A DNA stretch of 64,000 bases from Gyrodactylus bullatarudis (lineage: Eukaryota; Platyhelminthes; Monogenea; Gyrodactylidea; Gyrodactylidae): positions 206,135 through 270,134 of the forward strand of contig SSNU01004331.1 in the NCBI GenBank assembly GCA_012064415.1, in the 5' to 3' direction. The position numbers and the translations under genes were made by a program. This document shows, one piece after another, positions 35,315 through 46,090 of this stretch. Under the pieces are notes generated by a model. The model did no database searches. It worked only from the letters and a program-made list of their open reading frames with translations, and was not told the origin of the DNA. Positions within the stretch are counted from its first letter, which is position 1, and each line of letters starts with the position of its first letter.

Positions 35315-37736
35315 ATGGCCATTTCAAATCTTGGCAAAGTGCTTGATCTCCTAAAGGCCAACTTTCCGGCTCTTGATGATGACTTTGTTGGTTATTTAGA
35401 AAGTAACGATCATTTATTAACTTGAGGTATACTCTCTGAAAATTCTGATCACCTCGGGTCAAAGGAAGATGTATTTGAAGCAGTAGGAAGTTTTCTTATG
35501 GAATTAGGGTCCGACAAGAGTTATGATGAAGTTAATGAGCTTTGTGGTAAAGTATCTGAAATACTCTGCGTGTATGTTATTGTAATTTCTTTATGTTAAA
35601 GTGGTAACTTGAACTCTAATGAAGCTGAAGCTCTAGAAGAGCCCGTTCATATGGGCACGTTAATGGATAATTTTGATAACAGAGTTATCGACACCAAAAG
35701 TATCTGGATGGCAAAGAAAGAGGTAAACTCTGTTGTAGATGCAGAAAAACTGAAAAAGGCTGAAGCCAAACTTAAAGAGAAACAGGAGAAAAAATCAGCC
35801 CTAACTAAACTTCCCTCGAATTACCAAGCCTTTGTGGTTGAAGAAAGGGCTAGTGTCTGCCAACAAGTCAACAAGCGGGATGTTGTCATGGATTCTAATT
35901 CAGTCTCTAGATATGTTAACGAAATTAAATTGGAAAATTTCGATATTTCTTTCGGTAGCAGAAAACTCTTGAGTCAGGCAAACATGACAGTTGCAGCTGG
36001 ACGAAGATATGGTCTTATCGGGCGTAATGGCTTTGGCAAAACCACTCTTTTGAAAGCCATTTCCAAGTAATTTTACAGTTATTATATTGTTCTTCAACTT
36101 TATTTCAATTAATTTTCATTTTAGTCGAGATTTAATTCTGCCTCAGGGATTACGAATTGTTCATGTAGAACAAGAAATTCTTGGTACTAAAACCTCAGTA
36201 ATAGACAGTGTTCTCGAGGCTGATACTGTCCGACATGACTTGTTGAAGCGACTCGATGAACTATCTTCATCCTCCGGCCCTGAAGTCGACAAGGAGATTG
36301 CCTCTATTCATAAGAAGCTAGTTGAAATTGAAGCTGATAAAGCTGAAGCAACTGCTGCCAGAATTTTAGTCGGTCTTGGATTCACCAAAGAAATGCAACT
36401 GAGAGCTACAAAAACATTTTCTGGTGGATGGAGAATGAGAGTTTCCCTTGCCAGAGCTCTGTTCTGCAAGCCTGATTTATTGTTGCTTGATGAGCCGACT
36501 AATATGTTGGACATGTCGGCTATTATCTGGCTAGAAGATTACCTTCAGGTTAGAATCCACAAAAATTTTTATCTTGAATGATCATGAACGATTCTCTTTC
36601 TCTTCAGACCTGGCCCAATATTCTGATTGTCGTTTCTCACGATCGTTCATTTCTCAACAACATTTCCACAGATATTATCCACTTGACTAATGCTCGCCTC
36701 GACATTTATCGTGGAAATTATGACAATTTTGAAAAGGCAAGGGAAGAGAAAATTCTCAATCAAAAACGAGAATATGAATCACAAAAGGCAGAAAGAGAGC
36801 ATATTCAAAAGTTTATAGATACATTTAGGTATAATGCAAAGAGAGCCACTCTAGTCCAGAGTCGAATAAAGGCTCTTGAAAAGCTACCTCCACTTGTTTT
36901 GCCTGACAAGGAACCACAGATTTTCATCAACTTTCCAAAGGTTGAAAAAATTGGTGGTAGCATTGTTAGGCTAGATGAAGTATCATTTCATTACAGTCCA
37001 GAGAACCCAGTTCTTCAAGGTGTCGATCTCAATGCTACTGCAGATTCTAAAATATTCTTGGTAAGTTTGGTTTCTAATCGAATTGGATTTTAACTTTCTT
37101 GATAGGTTGGCGAGAATGGAGCTGGTAAGACAACACTCTTGAAGCTTCTTCTGGGTCATATAGAGCCGACAAAGGGTATTCGACAACTCCATAGGAATGC
37201 AAAAATTGGCTATTTCTCCCAGCATCATGTTGACCAACTAGAACTTAGTCTAACCAGTATTGAATTTTTGGCCAAAGTCTATCCAAATCTAGATGAGCCT
37301 ACCTATCGATCTCAGCTAGCTCAATTTGGTATTGCTGATCTTGTAGCTATGCAACCCATTGGAAGTCTTTCTGGCGGTCAGAAATCTCGTGTTGCTTTTG
37401 CATCAATGTGTATGGCAAAGTAGGTTTTAATACCATCTCTTTCATTCTTATTATTTCCTTTGAATTTTTAGTCCAAATTGTCTTATTCTTGACGAGCCCA
37501 CTAATCACTTAGATATGGAAACGATAAGTGCTCTCTCGGAAGCCTTGAAAAACTTCAATGGTCCAGCAATTATAGTTAGCCACGACGAAAGACTCATCAG
37601 CTCAGTTTGTAGTGAACTATGGATTTGTACAAAAATGAATAATGAAGATGAAAAGCAAGGAAGTAGAGTCAAGATTTTAAATGGTGGAATAGCAGAGTAC
37701 AAGGCATTGGTCAGAAAAAAATTAATAGATGTTTGA
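35315..37736 (+). CDS. ABCF3: ABCF3, soluble twin-ATPase ABC protein
   Basis: A cytosolic ABC-F protein without membrane domains, related to translation factors GCN20/ABCF1 and linked in animals to antiviral and proliferative functions. Exons: 35315-35402, 35427-35571, 35602-36066, 36125-36548, 36608-37060, 37106-37419, 37472-37736; 2154 nt, 717 residues (human about 709). NBD1: GLIGRNGFGKTTLL, FSGGWRMRVSLARALF, LLLLDEPTNMLD, VVSHDRSFL. NBD2: VGENGAGKTTLL, KIGYFSQHHVDQLEL, SLSGGQKSRVAFA, LILDEPTNHLDMET, IVSHDERLI. The N-terminal region (KLKKAEAKLKEKQEKK and the helical EAVGSFLMEL part) matches ABCF3 rather than ABCF1 or ABCF2. Introns 1 and 2 are 24 and 30 nt. The first is supported because YLES/ILSENSDHLGSKEDVF aligns with family sequence only when it is removed. 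Confidence 0.97.
35403..35426 (+). other. 24-nt GT-AG micro-intron in ABCF3
   Basis: Starts gtaacg and ends cttgag, with ttattaac as a possible branch-point region ending about 5 nt before the acceptor. Read through, it gives an in-frame TGA; removed, it joins GAA A and GT ATA in frame. Confidence 0.75.
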
Positions 37737-38078
37737 TTTGCTATTTGATAAATGTAATTTATTATAAATTATTATCACTTCGGAAAGAGTTTTTCTCAAT
37801 TGGCAAAAATTTATATATGTCTAGTTGTTAGCTAAATTTACAGTCTCGAATACATGAGCTATAAAGTTTATATAAATTAGGTTGTTAAATTTAATTAAAA
37901 ATTTTTTTTGATCATAATGATGATCTATTATTAATCAATGTGATCATCACACTGTGATGATCTGATCATTTGTATTTGAAATTCTGCCAAATAGGACAGT
38001 GAAAACTTTTCATTTAAAACAAATAGAAACATTCTTAAATTGTTTAAATAAAACAATGATGTTTACTTGAATTGCTTC
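37737..38078. other. Spacer between ABCF3 and the FERM-domain gene
   Basis: A 342-bp AT-rich spacer. It contains an interleaved palindromic stretch (tgatcatcacactgtgatgatctgatca, about 37938-37966) and an AATAAA at 38047-38052 that could end ABCF3 only 26 bp before the next start codon. Confidence 0.5.
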
Positions 38079-39946
38079 ATGGCTGCAGATTTGAAGCTTT
38101 TTCCTGATAAACCCTCAACAAAAGATATTATAAATGTTTATATTAATCCTTATAAAAATGATCTTGATGAAATCCCTGATGTACTCACAATAAACACAAA
38201 TGCAACAGCAAGTTACGGGAAACTGATCAAGTTTTTATCTGAAAAACTTGAATTTCAACAAGATGAAAGGTTTTTCGGAATTAAAATGATAATCACAGAC
38301 CATGAGTTCTTATGGGCTGATCGCAAAGAGAAGATCGATTCTAAATTATTCTCAAAATTCAAGTTTATTCTTAGTCTCAAGTATTTTCCTTTGGATCCAC
38401 AGAATGAATTAGAAACAAAATTCTGCAAGTAAAGCCTAAATTTTAACTCATAAGGTATTGTTTTCTCAAGACAGTTAAGCATGGAATTTCGACTGGATTT
38501 CTTCTATCTACTCAGGATAAAATGAAGGACACTTGTGCCCTTATTTCAGTATACGAGAATATGAATGGATTCTCCACTGACAGCATAATGGAGATGAGCC
38601 CTAGTCATTCCCCAATCGATAAGAAGTCAATCATCAAGAGGATGAAAACAATAGAGTAATTTCTTTTAAAAAGAGTATATCAACATTTTTTAGAGAAAAG
38701 ACATGTCGAAATGAGAAGAGTATCGAAGAAAAAATGTTTCTAGAAATTAAAGAGCTTATAAATTATGGATGTGAAGTATTCCGGCTGAGGGATCCCCTTG
38801 GAAATTTATTTTGTGTCTGCACGGGTCCTAGGGGCATTATAATCTATCGGCACTGCGAACACTTCACAGAATTCTCCTGGAATCGAATGAGGCGAGCCGA
38901 ATACTCGAAGAAGCGTAACCGCGTCAAAGTCATAGTCAATCTAGATGATCAAGAAAAGACATTGGGATTTTTTGGACCGAACAACATTGTTACCAGATCA
39001 TTCTATGAGAAGGTTATTGATTCTCATAGTTTCTATTACGAGTTAGTACAATTTCATCAGCACACTGGCATTTCTGTAATGTTGTAGATTTTCTTTTAAA
39101 GATAAGGTAAATAAGGTCTATATATTAATAGTATTATTATTGATGAATTTCTAATACAACCGAAACCAGAATCAGTGAAAATATTGTTCTTGTAGTACAC
39201 ACTTTAGTAGTCAAGAATTTTCGATTGAATAGATAATTTCAAATAATAATCTATTTACAGTGAATTGATTGAAAAGTTGTTGGAGCTGAAAAAGAAAGAA
39301 TCCAAATTGGAGAGTTTTGTGTGAGTTTTATAATTTAGATGAGTTTATTTGTTTAGCAGAAAGGCTTCTGATTTACGAGTAGGAGTTAGAGACAAACCTC
39401 TGTCTGTAGAATTGAAACCATTAATAAAGCCAAAGAAAGTCAACTTCAATAATGCCATGTCTGAAGATTTTATAGCAGAGGAAGCGAGGATAGCTAGTAT
39501 TCGATTAGCAAAAGAAGTTTCCAACCTAAGAAAATTAGTCTATGATCTAGTGCAGACTCATGAAATTCCAGAAGACGTCGTGTCATCGAGTATAGATTTT
39601 GAGAAGTTTGACAACAACATTAACGCCATGTCACTAAACGGTCTCGTGGGTGTCCTTAAAGAGCAAGTTTTCAGTATAAAAAGCATAGTCAATCATTTGA
39701 AGAGGTGTAACGGTAGTTTCTGTGTAGATGTAAGCGAATTTTTCATCATTATTCTTGAAAAAGTTTTAATAAATACATCGCTAGAATCATAACACCATCG
39801 TGAGTTAACACTTTTAACATGATCAAGACTATTTTTGCAAAATTTTTGCCTTTTAGAATGAAATGCTCAATCAACAGGGGACTGGAAGAGAATTAGATCC
39901 TGAAGGAGGATTCGATTTTGAGTACGAGAATCCTATGTTTTACTGA
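38079..39946 (+). CDS. FERM-domain protein with short coiled-coil tail
   Basis: A FERM (4.1/ezrin/radixin/moesin-like) membrane-cytoskeleton adaptor of unresolved subfamily. Exons: 38079-38428, 38455-38655, 38694-39041, 39261-39320, 39357-39729, 39857-39946; 1422 nt, 473 residues. F1: KLIKFLSEKLEF, RFFGIKMIITDHEFLWADRK, FPLDPQNELETKFCKYCFLK. F2 is short (TGFLLSTQDKMKDTCALISV). F3/PTB: GCEVFRLRDPLGNLFCVCTG, PRGIIIYRHCEHFTEFSW, RVKVIVNLDDQEKTLGFF. After FERM comes a charged helix (ELIEKLLELKKKESKLESF) and a tail ending in FDFEYENPMFY, with an NPxF-type motif at the terminus. The exon 3 to exon 4 junction (GA/T) is chosen because it keeps frame. Introns 1, 2 and 4 are 26, 38 and about 36 nt. The poly(A) signal at 40056-40061 is only 49 bp before the next gene's ATG. 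Confidence 0.85.
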
Positions 39947-40109
39947 GAGTACTATGCAATGGATACATGTTTTCTTTGAGAGTCTGGTGACTAGGCTAAT
40001 GGAAAATTTTATACGGAATATTCAAATTGTGTAATCATCTAAAGAATTAACTGTGAATAAATGAATTTGTTAGAATATTCAGATCGTATAATTTTCACTT
40101 TTTAAAAAA

Positions 40110-43100
40110 ATGAGTCTCTTTGACGGTGTTGATGGAAGAGAAACTGAATTAATTAAATCTAACAGACTCAATGTATTCATTCGAATAAAGCCTCATTTGT
40201 CCAATTCTCCTACTGTAAATTTAATTTCAATTACATTATGCTTAGTCTAATATAAATATTCTTCCAAATGGTACTGATTTACAAGTTAACAGAACAGACA
40301 TTTACAGTTTCAATGCGGTCATTAGTCCTTTGTCAGACCAAAAACCCTTCTTCAAAGATTATATAAAACAAAAAATCGATGATTTTGTTCACGGAGAGAA
40401 TCAGTACATTTTCACTTATGGAACTTCAAGTAGTGGGAAAACTTTTACACTTTTTGGCGATGAAAAACACCATGGCATTGTCCCACGTTCTTTATGGCTT
40501 GTATTTGATTCGTTTAAGCCTACATTCGACTCTGTTGTTAAACCTTATTTCCTCAACGATGTAGTTGTTCTCAAGGATCCTGAGCAAGGTGTTATCACAA
40601 ACTTGCGGGATTCTCTCCTATCTGATAAATCATTAGTAAACGAAAAAGATTTAGAGTGCGACCTAATTAACTCAAGTCCTGATTTGGACAAGTTTCAGTA
40701 CTCAATCTGGATCAGTTGTGCTGAGATCTACAATGAAAAAGTCTTTGATAGTTTTGAAGCATTCGAGAAAAATTTGAAACGTCAGCCCAAGGAAATTCGT
40801 ACAGACCCATCCGGCTCTGCATACATTAAGGATTTGATATGGGTTCCCGTAAAGAATTTGTCAGAGACATTGCAGTTAATTAATGTTGCTAAACAACGCC
40901 AGCATATTGCAGCTACCAAGCTCAATCAACAGAGCAGTCGGTCACATTCCATTTTCACGATTAAAGTTATTCGTCGGTCTAAATTGGATGAGAAACTTGC
41001 AAAGAATTTGAAATCTGTACGAGTTAGTAGTCTAGTCTTTTGTGACATGGCCGGAAGCGAACGCTGTTCTAAAGCCCAGACTCTCGACAATGCTGAACGT
41101 TTCAAGGAGTCTGCCTCAATTAATTCAAGTCTCATGACATTTGGAAGATGCATCCAAATTATGAGATCAAATAATAAGGCAAACTTTGAGAAGCAAACCC
41201 TTGTACCTTATCGAGACAGTAAGTTGACAAGAATTTTCCAGAGCTTCTTCAACGGCCAAGGAAAGGCAACGATGATTGCTACAGTCTCTCAAGATGTTCG
41301 ACTTTTTGATGAAACCCTTAGAACAATCAAGTTTGCGGCTGTTGCCAGAGAAATCACAGTTGAATCATCAAGTCTCTGCTCTGATACTGCAAAAGTATTT
41401 GGCGTTGAAGAGGAAGAGGAGAAACGTCAACGAGTCAAGGAGAAACGAATGATTAGTAAATCTAAAAAAGCAATGTAAGTCTCTCTCCTAGTTTATTACT
41501 ATCGATAATTTCAAATATCTACTATAAAGTATATTCATTATAATCAATACAGAATGAGAAAATCAATGCGATTAGTCTGTGTGGACAATTCTGTTATGAG
41601 TGAAAGCCTTATGAAGGCCTGTGATAGTCCCGAGACATCTGATTTCGACTCAAATTATGCAACCTCTGATGATGGATCTATGGGCTATTCTGAATGTCCT
41701 CGTACACCTGACAGTAATAACCGTCTCTTTGCAACCCTACCCACACTGGAGAAAGACGTAAGTTTCTCCTTTAAGAATTTCCTTTTTAATTTGAATTTAG
41801 AAGAATCTAATTCATTGACTGACAAATGCAAAATAAGAGAAATTGATTGAGCTCATCAGATATCAATTATCCGAATGTATTCTTTAATGTTGATTTCAAT
41901 CATGTTATCGCTATGGGTAACATGTCAAACATGTAAACAAGTTCTTTCTTTTATCAATTAATTATAACTATAAACTTTTCCACGTTAATTTCGGATGCCT
42001 AATAGGCAATTCGAACCAAATCAAGTAAATTGGTTAAATTTTTTGTTTGTAACCAATTCTAGGTTCTAATCAAAGTGGTCATGAAGCTCTATGATGATAT
42101 TTGTGATGAGAAAATTGTCAACCAGAAAAAGGTCATGCAGATGGAAAGAGATCATTTCATGGAACTAGACCAAATTCATCTTGAATACAATAAAAAGATC
42201 ACCCAGCTCCATAGGGAATACCGTGAGGAAATTGACTACGAAATTACCAAACGAAAACGTCTCCAAGAAGCCATCTCGATTAACAACTCGTGTGCCCTGG
42301 ATGATTCAGACATTAGTCTAATGGAGATTCTTGACAAGACCAAAAAGAAGAAATGTTCCCTCTGTCATAGTGAGTATTTGAGTCCTATAACCAACTGACT
42401 TTCCACTTGAATTATATCTTTCGTTTTGCTAGAGATTAGAAATAAACTCTCCTTGCTGGACAAGGATCAGAGAATGTCCATCTTTCCTTCTTCCATTGAT
42501 TCGAGTAGCGAATTCGAAAGAATTGAAGAGTCCATTCAAAATATAAAATTGGAAAATTCCGTAAGCTCAAATCCTCTCTCTCTCTCTCTCAGCCCTTTCA
42601 TCTTATTGAATTCCCTTTAGCTGACAAGACCCAGCGGTAATGAACCAGATCAAAGTTTAATTAATGTAAGTAATAATCTAAAATTCACTTTTCATGCATT
42701 ACCATTTGTGAGGCGGATGAAAATTCATTCAACTAAATATCCGTTTACTAGAGATTCGTATTTATTCGATTTCATTGAAAATTCCAGATTCCTATAATGT
42801 AATCAAAAATATTCTATCTATTGATACTTTAATAACTAGGAAACACGAATCGTCAAGGACCACAATATTAGCTTCATTCCTGCAGAAAAAGAAGAGGTGA
42901 GTACACACAGGGTTATTTGCTAGAGATATCTTCATTATTTCCAACTCTCTTCTACCTCTGTTTAGAATAATAAATGTTCAACGCCGACAACTGTTATCAG
43001 AAATCCAAAGTTTAGAGAAGAACCAAATACCCTGATGCCTGTGAGGAATACCTCAAAGAATTTTGTCGAAGTACGCACTATTTTAGATGCTGTTTTCTTC

Positions 43101-43799
43101 TTTAAAGCATTAATATCTCCTTGATCTAATTTAGACATCTCCCACCAAACAGACGACCTCAGCGAATAATAATCCCGAAGTCGATGTTCTCGAAAAAGAG
43201 AATAAACTCCTTGCCGAGTCCATTATTAACTTGAGGAGACAACTCGTGAGCTATTTTTCACTTGGATACATCATTAAAGCTAGCTTACTTGTTTATTTAA
43301 CTTTTAGGAAGAGCAAAATCTTAAATTAACGCGACCCAAAACTTCAGACATGGCCATCCAAACAGACTTTCCATGCCAAGAGATCACCAAGACTGAGACA
43401 CCAAAGGAACTCATAAAGAATTCTCCTGTCAAGCAAGAGACTAGCACAAAAAAAAGGAACAGGAAGAAGACAGCAGAAGTTAAAGAGCCCGAAACAGAAC
43501 AAGAGGATGAGAATGATGTCTCCTCAGACAAGGAAAACAAAGAGGAAGAAGTAAAATCTGTGAGTCCTTCTTCTTTTAATCAATACTCAATTTTCATTGG
43601 TTCACCTTTTAAAATGGTCAAATGGTTGATAGAAAGTGTGTAAATTTTTCTCTAATTGATATATTTACAAACCTGATTTCCTTTCGTCTATCAGCGTCCA
43701 ACTAGAAAGACTAGAAGAATAAATCTCAGCCTCAAGTCAGAACCAGAACAGCCGAAGCGACGTCAGATGCCGAGAAGGAGAAAGGCCACTATGCAATAG
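40110..43799 (+). CDS. Kinesin-6 motor, KIF20A/MKLP2-like
   Basis: A plus-end microtubule motor of the kinesin-6 class, which acts on the central spindle and relocates the chromosome passenger complex at anaphase. Exons: 40110-40214, 40246-41474, 41553-41757, 42063-42369, 42433-42560, 42621-42665, 42840-42896, 42966-43070, 43135-43245, 43308-43559, 43695-43799; 2649 nt, 882 residues (human KIF20A 890). P-loop GTSSSGKT, switch I NQQSSRSHSIF, switch II DMAGSERC, neck side YRDSKLTRIFQSFF. The roughly 60-residue insertion between GIVPRSLWLVFDSF and the SIWISCAEIYNEKVFD segment is the kinesin-6 loop-6 insert and favours KIF20 over KIF23. A coiled coil follows (IVNQKKVMQMERDHFMELDQ to KRKRLQEA), then CSLCH, and a basic C-terminus (RRRKATMQ). 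The first intron is 31 nt. A poly(A) signal sits at 43856-43861. Confidence 0.93.
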
Positions 43800-44012
43800 A
43801 ATGGTATTGATTAGTTAATTAATTTGTAAAAAATTTTATTAGTATTAAAATTTAAAATAAAAAAAAATCAACTCCTTTTCCACTGTTTCTGTCGATTTGA
43901 TAACCTTGTTATTTGGCATGATAGGAAACTTTGTATTAGAATCACAGCCATGTTTTCGAGGAACACTCAGTTTTATCTATTCAAATTTTTGAGGATTGTT
44001 GTAAAGGCAATT
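43800..44012. other. Convergent spacer, KIF20-like / unknown gene
   Basis: Only 213 bp separates the two stop codons on opposite strands. The KIF20 poly(A) signal at 43856-43861 lies in it; the 3' UTRs probably overlap. Confidence 0.6.
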
Positions 44013-44874
44013 TCAAAAGTGACTTCGTTTACTGCCAACTGTGGGACTGGCCACAGAGGCAGCTCTCTTCCTCATTTTGGTGCCTTTACGGTGGTAAATA
44101 TTGGCATCATCATTAATGTCCCCCATGAAACTATCCAGGGATAAATTCGAGTTTGAGAAGAAGCCACTTGTCGTTAATGAGTAGGTAGGGGAAATCAGTT
44201 CGGGATTTGTGCGAGTCTCTTCTAATTGCTCATCATCTGGGCCCTTGTCATTAGTCCTACATCCTAACTTAAAAGGTACACAGGTCATGTAAGGTTTTTT
44301 AATTTTATAATCATTTTCTATTTTCACTCACCTTGCACTTTGAATTGTTTGAGTTCATGTCTAGTCTACCGTATTGTCGTAACCACGATCTCTTTGGCTT
44401 ATAGTTACCATGGTCATGATTAAATGAATGATTCCTGTGAAATTCCTTGATGGTACTCTTGAGAGATTTACTGAAATGTTCATCAATCTGTTCGCTTATA
44501 TTCTCCTCCCTGTAGGAAATCTATACATGGGAATAAAGTGTATTTTATAACTTTTAGGCAAGAAATTTTCGTGAGTCCTTGTTAATTCAATTATAATTTA
44601 TTGATTAATAAATCAGTGGGGGATATTAAACATATTTCAAACCCTAGAATGACATTTGGGAGTCTTTAACGCCCCCTCCTTTATATTAAAACTCCCATAA
44701 GGAAAAATTAAAATGTCATTCTAGGGTTAACTTGATAAATTTACTTACAGAAAACTGCTTTGAAAGTACTCGAAGGAATTGAGCTGAATTCCTCCTGGAT
44801 GTGGAGACCAGGTTCTTTTCCAACTTTAAGGATAATCCATCTAATCTCTTTTGAGTTTCTTCAATAGGTTCCAT
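44013..44874 (-). CDS. Unrecognised three-exon protein, about 189 residues
   Basis: Exons on the minus strand: 44874-44749, 44520-44332, 44267-44013; phase 0 at both junctions with good GT-AG sites; 570 nt. The start ATG begins MEPIEETQKRLDGLSLKLEK. The N-terminus looks helical (LDGLSLKLEKNLVSTSRRNS, FLRVLSKQFS), the middle is basic and polar (KSWLRQ-like RSWLRQYGRLD), and the C-terminus has SGFFSNSNLSLDSFMGD and a basic KMRKRAASVASP, a good basophilic-kinase site. No family recognised. A nuclear or cell-cycle protein would fit the basic, serine-rich tail, but that is a guess. A small hairpin element lies in its first intron. Confidence 0.62.
44640..44728. repeat. Short hairpin (MITE-like) element, copy 2
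   Basis: Perfect 18-bp inverted repeat: aaccctagaatgacattt (44640-44657) and aaatgtcattctagggtt (44711-44728), with a 53-nt centre containing gccccct. It lies in intron 1 of the unknown minus-strand gene and resembles the element at 281-347. Confidence 0.6.
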
Positions 44875-46090
44875 GCCTGAGACAGGTCCAATGCATGTAG
44901 ACCATTAGACAAGAAAAAGTTTTATCTTCTTGCTTTAACTTCTCCCCAAAATTCTTGCTATTTCCCCTTCAGTTCGGCTGACAAACTATAAAATGAAGGT
45001 ATGGTAAACCCTCCTCTATGAGGGAATATATATTCATGTATCCATCTCTCTCTCTCTCTCCTTCTGACCAATTGTATTCTACATTTTTGATATGATTGCA
45101 GTTAAGAAACGCCTATTGATTTCTATCACATAATATGTACATAATTCATGTGTGTACTACATTCCATTTTCTTTGGAATTGGATTTTTCACTAGGCATCT
45201 CTCATAGTGTTACTTTGAAATGTACTTTTGAAAGAGTGTGTGTGTGCAATCTTATTCGGCCTTTACAGCCAGGCATTGGAACAAGAAGAAATGTTTCTTT
45301 TTTTTCCATTCAATACATATGATCTACCAACAGTTAATGCCTAAAATTTCAACCCTAAATGATATGCTTCCCTGATTAATACTCATTCACATTCTGAATT
45401 TCTTCTGAATGTTATTAAAGAAATTATTACCACAGTATCAACAAACAATTAATGCAGTTGATCCTCATCAACTATTCTCCATGTATACATTTCTCAGGAC
45501 GACCAATCAAATGATAATTTCGTATCTGTTATTATTTTCATTAAGTCATCCAATACTTTTCAGTTTTTACCTCTCTCTCACACAAACATCCACCCCCTTC
45601 TATAATAATTTAGATCTTGTCCTGTTGTTCTCAGTATGAGTATGAGTGTATGTAGAAATCTATATATTTACGTATATTATACATATATGAATGTATATTC
45701 ATATTAGTAGATGATACAATAGCATACAAACAGACAAAAAAACTCTGTCTCCAACTCTCGAAGTGCAGATGAAATAAAAAAAACAACAGTCAGTGTGTGG
45801 GGAAAATTACTTTTTTTCAGTCATCTCAACTTATAATCCAGATCCTCTAGTTTGTTGGCCAACCTTAAAAAGGGAATTTGATTCGGCAGGCTCTCTCTCC
45901 GCTCATATTCATCACAAGGAAATTTTCATATTGATTATTCAAGAAGAACAGTCTCGGAGTATCACACCCTGGTACCATCATTGTCTTTTTTCTGGCGACA
46001 TTGACGTGTGTGCATGAGTTTGCGAATCTTACTCTCTCTCTTTTGTCATATTATAGAGAAGAATTATAACTAGTTTACATATTGAGAAGA
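44875..46090. other. Spacer upstream of PKA-RII candidate exon 1a
   Basis: Contains the promoter side of the unknown minus-strand gene and AT-rich spacer with a CT run near 45046-45061. A CT-rich tract ending attatag at about 46056 could be a 3' splice site, so exon 1a may be preceded by a noncoding exon. Confidence 0.45.

Noticed and set aside
39088..39106. 19-nt microexon in the FERM gene
   Set aside because: It has AG and GT borders, but including it shifts phase relative to the helix exon at 39261; skipping it keeps frame.
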